In this document: piece by piece, positions 23,300 to 35,584 of the stretch
How positions within the stretch are numbered: the stretch's first letter is position 1
Layout of the letters: each line of letters begins with the position of its first letter
NCBI RefSeq assembly: GCF_050948175.1
Contig: NC_135199.1
Coordinates: 12,838,501 to 12,902,500, forward strand
Direction of reading: 5' to 3'
DNA: 64,000 nt
Source of the DNA: Xylocopa sonorina
Lineage: Eukaryota; Arthropoda; Insecta; Hymenoptera; Apidae
Program-made: the position numbers and the translations under genes
Notes under the pieces: generated by a model
Told to the model about the DNA's origin: nothing
What the model saw: only the letters and a program-made list of their open reading frames with translations
Database searches by the model: none

Positions 23300-25812
23300 T
23301 GCTCGCGACGTTGATTTAGAATTTCTAACGCGCCACGAATCGACCGTGAAAGAACGTCCGTGAAACGTATCGCTGGAACCGCGCGCAACGACGAGAAGGG
23401 TTCGACGTAATCGCGGCGTGATTCGATGGAACCAATTTTCGCCAAGGTTAATATTTACCGATCGAACGTGGCTGTCTGCGCGTTGCGCGAGCCGCGATGA
23501 AGATTCTCCGCGGCGGGAGCTTCCTGCGTTTCCACCGCGTAATTGAGAGAACGTTTCATCAAGCGGTCGAACGTACGGTCGAGCCGGAATTCCTACCGAT
23601 TCCCCGGGACCGGAAAGGATCGAAGCTCGCGGAAAAATTCGCGCGAGCCCAGCCGCGTCCTGGCCGCTCTGCCACCTCGATATCCTACGCCTCGAATCCG
23701 TGTGGAACGCGATGTATCGATTCTCCATTTCCGCGGCTAATAGCCTATAACTGGATATAACTGACTCTCATAACCCGCTGGCTGCTTTTTTCAGGCCATC
23801 GATATTATTCGCGGACCTTTCGAGCCGATAAATGACGCGGAAGCCTCGCGAGGATCTGCTCCCGGAAATTAGGGAGCTCTCGATCCGCTCGTTCGCGTCT
23901 CAAACCCGCGGTCTCGCATTCTCAGACTTCACCGCTCGACTTTTTCTAAACCAGTCGTAGCCACGATCGCCAAACCCAGAAACGAAGACGTACATCCTCG
24001 AGAACAGAAGCTGGGAGTCTGATAAATCGTTCACTCGTGTATACGTACGTAGATGCGAGTCGCGAGGAAAATTCACGTGAACCATTTCGATAAGAAGATC
24101 GTAAAGGAGAGCAGGAACGGGGACGTTCAGAAACCCAGCCGCTCCGATTTCCGAAACGCAGACAACCGACGAACGGGGATCGGGAGGTACTTAAGTAATC
24201 TGCGTATCGATGATAGCCCGATGTCTGCATCCAGCTGGGAGCCTGTGTACCGTTGTATCGATTCTCGAAACCTCCGCGCCGGCCCGGCTCTGTCTGCCTC
24301 TGCCATTTCCCTGTGTAACGTCGTAATAACTGCTGCTTTCGGATCCCGTAGCACGATAAGGGAGATGGTGGTGCACGCACCCATATAAAGACGAAGGGGT
24401 GGTTACGCGTACACGAGCCATCGAGTTCGAATTCGAGCCTCGCGGAGATAGGACGCGCTGGGTGGACCGCCCCGCGAATTACCATTTCAATATCTGAGTA
24501 ACCGTCGAGGGTAGGAGAACGCGCAATTTTACAAAGTGCACCCGACCGTAACGAACTTTCAAGACTGTACTACGTACCCACGCGCAATAATCGTTTCACT
24601 GGCGAACAACGAGCACCGCGTTCTTCGTCGTCCGTTACGCGCAGAGAGGACGCGTGTATGCACGCGCTGGTGAAGACGCTCGAAGCGATCGCGGACGGGG
24701 TTCCAGGTTGGTAGTAGACGGGTTTGCATCGCGTGCGTAACTACTGGAACGACTGGAGCGTAGTGAATATCGGTACTCAACGCGGGCGTATATGTTTATG
24801 GGACAATCGATGATGTATTAACGTCAGGACGCGGGTACGGACAGCCGGATGGTCGAACAACCGATCGCGCGAATTGCGCTGAAACGGCTGGTGTCGGTAT
24901 GATGCGCTCATCAACGCGCCAATGATCTATCTTGTTATTATTCCGCTGCGAAAAGTCTGTCGTTCCGCAACGAACGTTCGTTCGAGCGGGTTTCGCGATG
25001 GGTGGCTGTAAAATATGCTGCAGCCTCGTCGGATGCCGGTTCCACCCGGCGAGCTGTTCCCTCGATAGGAAAATGGATTAACGTTCGATTTGTTTGCTCT
25101 CGCTGGTTATTTCGCGTCGAATTTCGAGCGCTCGCGGAGATCGAGACGAACGCTCGTCGATGCTGAGTTCTTCTTATAACCTGCGACGTTTCTCATAACG
25201 TTCGCGAATACTTGAAAGTTCAAGTTCGATTAAGCGCGTATGGAGGTAAGAAAAATTCCTCGGTTAGGGGTGAAGTGTTTGAAGAATCCATATAGCTCGC
25301 CAGGTATTCTTTTTCGGGCAGAAGCTCAGCTCGCAGCGAGTCGGAAAAGTTTCAAATTAACCTTAGACTCCTTGCCACTTCCGCGACCTCCTGTTCGCGG
25401 TGAGATCTGCATAAAATGAAATCCAGATGGGCGAGAGAGAGGGTAGAGAAGGGACAGAAGGGGACACTGGGTAACCGATTAAAATTTCCTTCGTTCATTT
25501 TACAGGTTTAATCCTCTCTAACTGCGATCGGGAGTCGTACGGAAAAATCTCCTCTTCCACGTTAGTTAGTTATTACCGATCCATAAAACGTGGGATTTAT
25601 CGTTACAGCGGGCAAATATTTGAATATTTCCCGAGCCGAGATCCACTCCGACCAACGATCCCGATTATTTGCGGACGAAGAACCAACGAAAAATTCTGTT
25701 GATACGACAAAATCTACATAATGCCTGCGCATATACCCGCAAGTTGCCGCTTTTTTTTTTTTTCGTTTCATTTGTACGTCTCTAAATAGAGCTTCCTGAG
25801 CGGCACGAAATT

Positions 25813-25843
25813 TTTTCGACGATATAATAGCTCGCGTCGAAAA
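25813..25843. other. Perfect 9-bp hairpin
   Basis: TTTTCGACG (25,813-25,821) and CGTCGAAAA (25,835-25,843) are exact reverse complements with a 13-nt AT-rich spacer. This is close to chance expectation. Confidence 0.45.
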
Positions 25844-26949
25844 CGCTGAATCCGCGTTAAGCTGATAATAGCTGCGGTAACTTTCTAAAATATGAGAAAT
25901 TTTTACGAATTATTTCCTTCCCATTGCTAACAAAAAAAAAAAAGAACCATCCGGAAATGTAAATCGTAGCTCGTCCGTTGATTACTGGAAATTCGAACGC
26001 GGCAACCCCCGTAGCGAGCGAGAAATTTGAAGAGGGACGACCGATTAACCCCGATGAGGCGTTTAGGATCGATAAACTTTTAACGCGAGGAGGCCTGGCC
26101 TTGTCTAGGAGCCCGAGTGATACACAAGGCGCTTTGCATCCGAAGCGAGCATCGAACGGGACTCGGGGGAGGGATCGGTGCCGCTCGGTACGGCTTCCTT
26201 TCCAAGATTTCCCCTCGAGCTGGCCGAGAAAGTTTCAAATTGACCCCGGGTCGGTTTCACGGAATCCCCTTGCGCGACTTCCACTCGAGACTCCGATCCG
26301 CATCGAATAAACTCTAAATAGAGAAGACGAGGACCGCTGTCGGAGATCGGGCCAGCAAAGACGCCGTGGCGAGGGCGGAGGGTGCGAGATGGTCGTCGAT
26401 AGAGCGAGGGAGAGGGCGGAGGGGCTATAACGGTTTCCGTTGCGGGCTGAATTTCTCCATTAGCCAGCCCGTATCTAAGCGGGCATGTGCGGTTCCCCCG
26501 CGTGCATACACGTCTGCCTGTATTCTGCGAGGGTACGTGCTGGCGGAGGCGCGCGTGCATTCACACGGACGCACGCGGCCTCAGACACCCGCAAAGATGA
26601 ACGGGGACACAAATCACCGGCGCAGAGAGGGATAACATCGGTAGGAGGTTCCACTCTCCCAGACACGTGCGTAATTGAATCGGTCATATTTCGAGGCTGG
26701 AGATTCAGTGCGTACCTTGTACGTGATGTATGCGCCCGGGGGTGGAGACCCGGAACTGAGATACTTAGTTTTTACCCCCGACACGATCCGCGTTCGCTAT
26801 CGTTTCATTGATTTTTGCTTCGACATCGATTTCGATACACCGTTCTTGTGTAACGTTGTATCTCTTGGTCGATCTTTTTTCACGTTCTTGGTTTCCGCGC
26901 GTGTGTGTGGGGGTGAGCTGACATTTAAAATCCATCGAGCCATTTTCCT

Positions 26950-27235
26950 TTGATAGGATTCTTTTAATATTAAGCTTGACTGTTTAATGAAAACGCGATT
27001 AAAAATGTATCGAAATTTATGGATAAGTGGAATTAAACTTGAATAGCGCGTATCTCGACCGCGATAAATAATATTTCTGTTAATTAGAAATGAAAACGTA
27101 TCGATTTGAGCCGCGGTTGAAATAGATATTAATAACCTGTTGAGTTATTAACGAAGCCGATAATAAAGCTTCCTACGATGTTAATTAAAACCCATCAAAA
27201 ATTGACCTAACGTCATTACCTATCGGATTTCAGGC
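26950..27235. other. AT-rich island
   Basis: About 285 bases with many TTAAT, ATTAA and AATAAT words and few CpG, standing out from its CG-rich flanks. It contains the palindrome TTAATATTAA near 26,965 and an 8-bp hairpin, TTAATAAC/GTTATTAA, with a 7-nt loop (27,129-27,151). A nuclear-matrix-like segment, enhancer or old insertion are possible. No coding or transposon feature was seen. Confidence 0.5.
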
Positions 27236-28231
27236 CGCGTCTGTCGGAAGGGAGGACGCGGCATTGAGTTATCGTGTGTGCCACGCAAACACTCGGCTGT
27301 ATCGCAACTTCTGTGTACCCTTACCGCGTATTCGATCTAATTTACGCATACGTCCGCCGTATTTATTATGAACGAGCCACTCAAGGAAATTCGAATCCGA
27401 GCCCCGATCACCGCGCTCCATCGAGGAAACCCTCTGACGTGAACGAATGCCCGTAATTCCGGGAGATATTTCTTTCCGAAAATACCAGCGGCGCGGGGGA
27501 GTTTCTACGGATGTCTGACGATTAATAAAAAATCCCTCAGCAGGCACACCTCATCTATTCCTCGAGAAGATGCACGGTCCGGGAGCGCGCGCCGGCTTAC
27601 GTTCTTATAAATTCTGTTAGACAGCCCGAAGCTTCTCCCCCCTCGAGACCCGAGTGCACCAGCCGTCGTTCTCCAAGTCGATATCCCGCGCGAAAAACCG
27701 AGAGTCACCCTTTCCGATTTCGTGGCGCATGCTACCATTCGAAATCGATGGGTAACACGATTCCTGCCGCCAGTCCAAACTTTCACCACCTACGAAACTT
27801 CTGGCTACGCCTCGTCGGTGTCTTTCGTGCGCCTTGCGAACACCAGATCGCAAAAGCTCTCGAGGCAGACTACCTGGCGACGGAGGGGACAAAGATTCGG
27901 ACGGTGCAATGAAAACTGGCCGGTTTTTGCAGTCGAGTTCGAGCGCTCGGATAAATTCGTTTCGCCAGTGAAACAGGGGTACGCGGAGGACGGATCCGAG
28001 TCGAGCGGAGGCGAAATATCGAAGAAATTCGCGCGGCGAGCGCGAGAGGGCCAGGCATTTTTGAAAGGTTCGCGTGACCAGGTTGGTCGATGGGGTGCGC
28101 GTCGAGGGAGCGGAGGAAGCGAGTCGGAAGAGAGAGCAGCGCCTGCGAAAGGAGGACGAAGAAGGACGGAGGGTCGAGGAGAAGGTAGATACGGTGGGTG
28201 AAAAGGGGCAGATACGGCAAGAGAGCGAGAC

Positions 28232-28251
28232 AGAGAGAGAGAGAGAGAGAG
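28232..28251. repeat. (AG)10 microsatellite
   Basis: Twenty bases of perfect alternating A and G. Confidence 0.97.
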
Positions 28252-28303
28252 GAAGAGGGTGAAATGGGTGGGTAGATGGTCGACGTTGGTTCTGGGGCCG
28301 CAA

Positions 28304-28346
28304 AGAGAGAGAGAGAGAGAAAGGGGGAGAGGGAGAGGGAGAGAGA
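28304..28346. repeat. (AG)8 plus imperfect GA tract
   Basis: A perfect AG run to 28,320, then G-runs and GAGAGGGA units to 28,346. The tract is wholly purine on the plus strand. Confidence 0.95.
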
Positions 28347-28573
28347 ACGTGCAGGGGAAGGCTCGCGGATCGATTCAGCCGCTCGAGTCGAGTTGAGACT
28401 ATGCTTCGGGGCTGTACCGTGCTATGTGGCCTCCTCTCTACGTGTACGCGGCGTATCTTCCCTTGCCCAAAGTTACCCCTCTCTCTCTCCCTCTCTCGAC
28501 GATGCGCCCCTGTGTCTCCGGCTCGGTGCGCGACCCTGTGTACCTCCGGTTACGTGTGCGATACCACACGGAG

Positions 28574-28594
28574 ACGTGTGTACACACACGTGCG
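28574..28594. other. Alternating purine-pyrimidine palindrome
   Basis: Twenty-one bases of strict purine-pyrimidine alternation. ACGTGTGT (28,574-28,581) and ACACACGT (28,584-28,591) form an inverted repeat around AC. Such sequence favours Z-DNA or cruciform formation under supercoiling. Biological use is not shown. Confidence 0.5.
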
Positions 28595-29102
28595 GCGAAA
28601 GAGCAACGAAAGTTAGGATTATTGGATAGGGCGGGACAAAGAAGCGGCGCGGGTAAAAACAACAACGAAAAAGAGAAAAGAAAGAGGGAAAAAACAGCGG
28701 TGAAAAAAGGTGGGGGGAGGGAAAAAAAAATGGGAATTTTAATTCGCCGAGTGCCGGGACACTCGAGCAAGCCTCGACCGTCGAGTGGCCGGCTCGTTCA
28801 AACGGGAAACCATCGCGCCGATCGAAAATTGAAAGACGTTTACCTACTCCGGTTGGGTAAACTCGCTCGCAGCTGACTGCCCTAAGCTCTCGAAAAACCA
28901 ACGGTTTTTCGCTGGCTGAGTCCTTCACCGTCGTTTCGAAAAGTGAAATTTCGCAAACGCTCGCTTCGAGCTCGCCGGGCCCGACGCGGTTCGTTACGCG
29001 TTAGATTAGGGTGTCCTAATCAATCGAGCGTCAACGGTGGGCGTGATTCTTTATTTGCGTACGCACACAGGCAATCGAGGCGGATAACGAAGACAGGGAT
29101 TA

Positions 29103-29104
<2 letters not shown>

Positions 29105-29148
<44 letters not shown>
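29105..29148. repeat. (AG)22 microsatellite
   Basis: Forty-four bases of uninterrupted alternating A and G, the longest perfect dinucleotide array in the window. Confidence 0.98.
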
Positions 29149-29151
<3 letters not shown>

Positions 29152-29954
29152 GAAGAAGAGGAAGGAAGGGAGTAACGGAGGAATGGTGGGAGTAGGGACA
29201 GCCAGGGCGGTGCCGTAAAAAATCCTATTCTTTAGGTTCGATTGGATTTAATCGGGTTTAATTGAGTTCCATCGGATTCCAATTGGTTGCGTTTAACTTT
29301 TCAAACGGGCCGCCTGACACCGTCCTCGGGCGTCGCTCGCGATCTTGCGCCACTTCCGGTTCGCGCCGGAAAAATTGGAAATATTCATCGGTGCATAAGA
29401 CCGCCGGTGTATCTAAATCCTCGAGCATTTCCATTACGAGAAAAAAGAATAAGAAGAGGAGGGGGAGGGAGGCGAAGAGGGGAGAGAAATGAAATGGGGA
29501 AAAAAGGGAGGAATCGAGCGGCGCACAGTGGCGAACATTTATTCGTGGCGTGGAGGATCGGTAGACTGGGCAAAAAAGGCAGCGAGAACCGAACGGGATA
29601 AAAAATCTCGCCCTTCGGCTTTTATGGAGCTTAATTCGCCGCCATTAAGTTTTAATTGGCCGCGTTTAATCGATCCGCCGTTTTAATGTCCCTTGTAACC
29701 GTCCCCGAATATATACGACTCTGCGGTAACCATAAACCCATATATCGTCCGCGAGTAACGTTCGCCGGTTTCAGTTTCTGTTCGCGTGCTCTCTCGCCTC
29801 AACTTTCTCGTCCCTTAACACCCGTTTCTTTAAATTCGCCCTCGTACGGATCGACGAGAGTCGACGCGGTCAACCGTGATCGCAAACAGCGAGACGCGCG
29901 CGTTCCAGAGGATGGGCCGTAGCAGGATCGAAACGCGAATAACATCTGCAAGAC

Positions 29955-29970
29955 AGAGAGAGAGAGAGAG
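29955..29970. repeat. (AG)8 microsatellite
   Basis: Sixteen bases of perfect alternating A and G. Confidence 0.95.
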
Positions 29971-30875
29971 GACCGTGAGGACGATTTCGAACGAGCGGCC
30001 CTCTCTGGATAAAGGGAAGAGAGAGAGGCGAGCGGCGAGGGTGAAACACAGAGGCACGATCTCTCGCCTCCGTAAGCGCTTCTGTCAACTGTACGTTCTC
30101 CGTTAGCTCCGCGGTGCATCCGCATTGCTCACGCGTTGCAGGGCCCCTTCATACCTCGGAGTTGCAGCCACGACGCGCGACTATGTGTTCGCGGTGCATG
30201 CCGTTTGTCACCATTCAAGACGCTGACGCTGAATACCGGGCGAGTTTCGCCTCGACGCCAGGATTCTCCGTCAGTCGCTCGACGAACGCCCCCGGACGAT
30301 GGAAAGATTCACGATTCTGCTCCCGATTACGATCGATCGCCTCGATTAAACGTCGTGGACCGCGCTCTGTTACTCGAGTCGTACGCCACGGAATTAAGAA
30401 GCGACTGAAACGTTTTCTGATTCGAGTGTACAAAAGAAATTGCAATCTCTCTCGTTCCCTCTGTAACATCGACTCAGGCCTCGCGTTTCTTAAGATCGAT
30501 ACACGGCGTCGAGGTGTCAGAGGCGCGAGGCATCGCGAACAAAAGCTGGTTCGACTGGTTGGTAGCAGGCGGCCAATTCCTTGCTGAACTCTCTGAAAAC
30601 AGTAGCAGTTGGTACTTTGTCCCGAGGACATACTCGAAAGCGCGGCGAGACAAAGGGTATCGGTGATCCAATAGAGTCCTTCTGCCGGGCAATCTGCGCG
30701 GGTACGCGCTATCTTGCGAAATCAACGAGATTATCCTTTAACGGGGCTCGGCCATCTGCGCGTCGCCATCCGAGCCTAACGGCTATCCGGTCCGTCCGTT
30801 CGTATCGAGGCCACCGCTTAATCATCGCTAACTTTGCAACGGTGGCCGGATTAACGATGGCGAAACCGCGAGAAC

Positions 30876-30904
30876 CGATAACGTCGTTATCGCGATAATT
30901 ATCG
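30876..30904. promoter_or_regulatory. Abutting palindromes with four GATAA cores
   Basis: CGATAACG-T-CGTTATCG (30,876-30,892) is immediately followed by the perfect 12-nt palindrome CGATAATTATCG (30,893-30,904). Together they hold four GATAA cores, two on each strand, in 29 bp. GATAA is the core read by GATA-type zinc-finger factors, although the base before it is C rather than the preferred A or T. CGATA also resembles cores of known insect chromatin-boundary factors. A binding element is plausible but unproven. Confidence 0.35.
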
Positions 30905-31803
30905 TTCCGTTGCGGGCAAATGATTCGTACCAGCGGGCAAAAATTCTCGATCCGACCGCGCCGCGCAGCGCTTCAAGCAATTCCATCCGGGCGCAAGTGG
31001 CGAACGGCAGTTTCGATAATTAAAATTTCCATTCGCCGTTTGACCGATCGCTCGTGATAATCGAATTTCTATCCGCGTCGCGCGATGCAAATCGCCGCTA
31101 CGCTCGTTGATATTCCGATCGTTCCGACGACGTTGCTGCTGCTAACGCGTCTCCGTTTTAAAAAAAATCTAATTACCAAGAACAATGCGTCGCTCCTCTC
31201 CGTCTCCGCTTGGGTATTGAGAAATCTCGATGGACGACGAAGCACTCGCTTCGAATATAAATACAAACGTATTAGAAGTTAGCAGGATTGCTTTGTATCC
31301 GTCCAAAGTATCGTTTAACCCTTGATCCCCATTGACGACGCATCGGACCCCAAGGGTTCCTTTGGATCCCCGAGATCTCGAGCCAGGATTATCGCGCGGT
31401 TCCAATTAGGCTCGCGTACGTTTGTTTATCGATATTTCGGTGTCTCGTAATTCCGCGGGGTCTGCAGGACCCAGGGAGCACGTCCGTCATATGCAATAAC
31501 GTTAAGATAACGCGAGCTTTATGGCGGCACGTATCTCCTGATCGCGGTGCGCGCCTCGCGAAACTACCTCGTGATTCCTATGATAACGCGACGGCCATGC
31601 TCGACCTCGCCAGCCGGCCGTCCAACCGACGGACTTGCCGCCTGAATTTTTCTCCAAACTTCCGGACGAAACAGCTGCTGGTTTCCGGGTTATATCGTCC
31701 GTAAACCGCGTGACCGCAGTCGAACGTGGGAATTTGCAAAACTGTCCTCGATGATTCGACGCTCGCTGCTTGCCACTCGATGGAGAAACGATTGTAAATA
31801 CTT

Positions 31804-31830
31804 GTCTCTTTCTCTCTCTCTTTCTCTCTT
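31804..31830. repeat. Imperfect CT tract
   Basis: Alternating CT broken by TTT at two points. Confidence 0.93.
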
Positions 31831-33774
31831 TATCCTCGTTCTCGAGGCCATAGTTACAGTGGAAGAAGAAAAATAACGTCAGGGGGTCGCGTGAAAAGCG
31901 CCATTGCGTTCCCAGTAACCGGAAGCGGCGCGTATGCCGCTGCGCCCGTTTAAAAAGTGGCCTTCGCCGACGGTGCGTGTCTACTTAACCGCCTTAATAA
32001 ACGTAACGTGCGCGACACGCCGGTGAATGGGCCCGAACGCTCTTTTATGTCGCCTGTCGGCTTTGTGCCAGGGTGTCGTTCGGTCGCGCATGCCCTCGCA
32101 TTCACCGCGGTAACAAGCCGTAAGCAGTCGACTAAACTAGTCCTATTGAGATACTTGAAAAATAATCTAGCCAGGGATCGACCCTGTTGCTCGTTCTCGC
32201 TGCCCGTCGCCGAGTGGATTTCAATTGCGCGTCCTCGCGCCGCCGCCCTCGCCTCGCGGGTGCAACGGGTCCGTCGTGGGAACGGCGTTACCGTTCCATT
32301 TCCGTCCGGGACGGTTTGCCCGAGCGGAGATGGAACGGATTTAAATCGTGGCGACACGCGTAGCCTACGCGATGGCCACGGCTATCGTAATAACAGCGGC
32401 GCGAGAGTACGCGAGTCCTCGAATAAACTTTTGTAATGTCAATTACTGACGCCAGCCAGGAAGAAGGACAGGCAGGCGCGCGCGCGAGCCTGAATAATGC
32501 AGAGGACAAAGACGGCGCGAGGCGTGATCGATCAACGCGGATATCAAACGGAATGCAAACGAGGAGAGCGCACTTCCGCGCGAATAATCGGGGATCGATT
32601 TATCAAAGTCGAAGACGAGGAAGTCGAGGGAGACGTCGTCGCGCGGGTATCGCGGATTAAACGTTTTTAAAGCGAAACTTAACTCGCGCGGGCAAACTAC
32701 CGCCGATGGAGGCGACGCGCGGGAAGTTCACCGAGCCGAAAGGGTATACAAATCCTCGCGACGAGGATCCATTCTTCGCGGAAGCCTCGTCTTGGCTGTT
32801 CTCGGCTGAGCGAGCAACGGATTCGCCAGGAGATACGTTTAACGCGTCCCCTAATGGCTCGTTACTATCAATGCCGCCGCAATCCGCATCGGAGACCAAC
32901 TTGCCTGCCGCGTTTCCCTCATTGTGCCATCGGTAATGCGTCCTTCCACCCCCTCGATCCGAAACGAGGCCTCAACCTCTGCGCCTCGATAAGGATGCCG
33001 GCGCTTACACCGGAGACAGATTCGAAAGCCTAATAGCGCACGCGAACAATGGACGTGCGTCGTCATCACGGTTACTATTGCGGAAAGTAAATTGCTGCTG
33101 CCGCTGCTGCTCTGGCGAACCACGTCTCCGTCGATCCGTGGGAGACCAAGACAGCCCCGATTCCTGGACTCGTTCCGCCTAGTCGATCGACCCTTAACGG
33201 ATCGTCTACGGTTTACGTATCGAACGCACCCAGGGGGACACTCTGTGCGAAGACACGGTCCCGCGTTTCGACGTCGTCTCTGTACGCGCGTGGGAGAGGG
33301 AACTTGAAAGGAGGATTTTATTTCGTTTTCATCGAAAAGGGCGGAGAGGACGGGTAGCACGGTAATTTAGAACGCGCGGCTCGTTTGGCCATTTAGCGAA
33401 TTAGTAATTTTTTAGAACGAGCCCGCCCCTCGATCCGTAGAGCGCAACGCACCGTGCAGCATCGCAATATCCGTCAAATTCAATTACCAGTGCCTTCGCG
33501 AGTATCAAAGACGGTTTATTTCTTTTGAGAGGGCTCGTCCCCTCGCAGTCGCGCGGGAGGGCCGAGCGGACCGTGAGAGAGGCATTAAGAAGATGAAAAC
33601 CGGTCAGCTATTATGACTAGAAATGAAGCCGCGTAGTTGCAAGTAAAACAAACTCGTCGGCCCCGACGACGGGGCGAGAAAGGGTTGAAGCGCACCCCCG
33701 GTGGCGAGCAATAACAATCGTCGCGTGGCGAAAGGGGCTCCGTTGGCGTCGCGCGCGCGTCCGCCGTTCCGTTT

Positions 33775-33804
33775 CGACGACGTCGTCGTCGTCGTCGACG
33801 ACGA
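33775..33804. repeat. GAC/GTC self-complementary triplet tract
   Basis: CGACGACGTCGTCG (33,775-33,788) is a perfect palindrome. It abuts a second palindrome of 16 nt (33,789-33,804) made of GTC units followed by GAC units. The tract can fold on itself in several registers. Confidence 0.8.
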
Positions 33805-34469
33805 GCAGCTCGCCGTTATTAATACAGAACGAAACAATTTCGTAAGGTAACCCGGCTTATTATAATCCCGCTTTTATACGCTCCTCTACGGACCGTTGCA
33901 ACCCTTTTCTCCGGCCCCTTCTCTTTCTCTAACCCCCGTGACACCAAGGATTACAGTCACGCGTCCCACCATCGCTGGGTCACCGAATTATTTCGCCCAG
34001 CCCCACGGAACAGGGGTCTCTCTCCTTTTTTTTTCGCCTCGTCGAGCTAACGAGGGAATGCTCGTTTCACGCAGCCAGCCGACCGCCGTTTTTAGGGACA
34101 ACTGCGCGTTCTTAATCCCGACTCGAGCCATCGAATTCCCTGGCGCCCTCGGCGCCGATCGATGCTCCACGCCAGTTCGCGAATTAGCGACCGGGCGAAA
34201 ACGAGCGGAAAAAAAAATTCCAAAGAATACCCTCACCAGTCGACGTCGAGGAGCAAAAAAATTCTTATTTCACCGAGCCGTTCTCCCGTTCGCTCCACCG
34301 ACCGCCCCTCGCTCGGCCAACTTTTTTCACCCCCTTTCGACCCCCTGTTCTCCTCCCAGGGCTGTCCACAGTCTTGGAAAATTTCGATCAGCCGCCTTTC
34401 CGTCCCCTCGCGCCGAACGAATTAATCGTTTTACGAGACCGTTTCAGGGCCGTTGCAAACGAGTCCACC

Positions 34470-34680
34470 TGTCGAGCGGTTAATTAAATTATTTCATTAT
34501 TAATCGTCTATTACCGCGGCCGACCGTCCCGGCCAACGAAATCGTGTCCACCCAAAAACAGATTAAGTGCCTGATTGCTACTGTATAATTAACGATCTAA
34601 TTAAACGGAGGATTACAATGAGCTGATCGTACAGATTATTCTGGTTTCGCGTTAAATGAATTCCCGATTAGGGGCGCCGG
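34470..34680. promoter_or_regulatory. TAATTA cluster, possible conserved cis element
   Basis: Three perfect TAATTA homeodomain-type cores lie at 34,481-34,486, 34,586-34,591 and 34,598-34,603, with several more ATTA or TAAT words, in an AT-rich and CpG-poor block. The flanks are CpG-rich. The density resembles conserved non-coding elements near developmental genes, but conservation cannot be judged from one sequence. Confidence 0.25.
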
Positions 34681-35557
34681 CTATATTTATAAAATGATCC
34701 CGTGGCCCCTTCTCTCTCTTCTCTCTGAACGATTCAAAGGTTGTTATACGATATGATAACGAGAAACTGCGCGACGCGACGATGGATCGTGTCGAAGCGG
34801 AAGATTAGAGGGGCGGAACCGCGAAAAGTGTGCGGATCGCCGTCGATCGGATGGTTAGAGCCGAGCGAAAAGCGACGCGACGTAGGTTAATTCGATGAAA
34901 ATCATCGAGATCAAGGGACGGCAATTTGGTGGTCGGCCGAACCGTCGAAGGCACTCGGATTTTCGCGATACTTGCCGCTTATCTTCGTCCGCTTCACGTG
35001 GGCACGGTATCGGCCGGCAATCCATTAGCGCAGATCCCACGTGTGACCACGGACGAGATCGTGCGGTCGAGCCAGGAATCATGGCTTGATCCAGAATCCT
35101 GGACGTTCTGGTTTCTGCACGGTGGCCACTCGGTGCCACCCCTCCCGCCGTCGACTCTTCGCTAAAATATTTAAGGCGCGGAAATACGATGCGCGAGCGG
35201 AAAAATCGATCGTCCACGGATGCGTCGAACGCGGGCGTTTCGTCGTGTTCGCGGCGATTCACGCAGAGCATTAATTAAGATTCGACGGGAGGGGTGAGCG
35301 AGATAAAATAGCGGAAGCGGTCGTTCCGTTAGCATTTGTTTTTCCTCGTTCCATTTTCCTCTCTTTGTTTCCTTTTTTTCTTTAGTAAAAACTCTTTGAT
35401 TCTTCGACGCATGTAAACCGAACGCGAACTCGACAGGAAATTACGAAGCGTTTCGTGGCTGCCGGAAAATTGTACGTTAGTCGCGCTCTCTTGGAAAATC
35501 GATCGGTAGGAAAACGAGCGAGCAACCGACTTCCGATAGCATTCGTCGTCCGTCACT

Positions 35558-35584
35558 TCTCTCTCTCTCTCTCCCTCTCTCTCG
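35558..35584. repeat. Imperfect (CT)n microsatellite
   Basis: Alternating TC/CT with one CCC interruption. Confidence 0.95.

Larger units (their letters stand above)
22900..27940. other. Gene-free stretch with an AT-rich island
   Basis: No gene is recognised. The open frames stay below about 180 codons and overlap on both strands. The region contains the palindrome CACGTACGTACGTG (23,203-23,216), a (TC)n pair at 23,271, a 9-bp hairpin at 25,813, T13 and A12 runs at 25,751 and 25,932, and the AT-rich island at 26,950-27,235. Confidence 0.6.
27940..29520. other. Purine-rich microsatellite zone
   Basis: The plus strand is repeatedly purine-dominated at about 28,000-28,380, 28,600-28,740, 29,100-29,200 and 29,435-29,520, with four GA arrays listed separately. 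A short pyrimidine segment interrupts it near 28,475-28,500. Open frames on both strands here, up to 228 codons on minus at 27,617-28,303, follow from the lack of stops in such DNA and have no domain. Confidence 0.7.

Noticed and set aside
29105..29148. Repeat arrays considered as a CRISPR or satellite array
   Set aside because: They are pure dinucleotide microsatellites with no spacer-repeat structure, and the context is eukaryotic.
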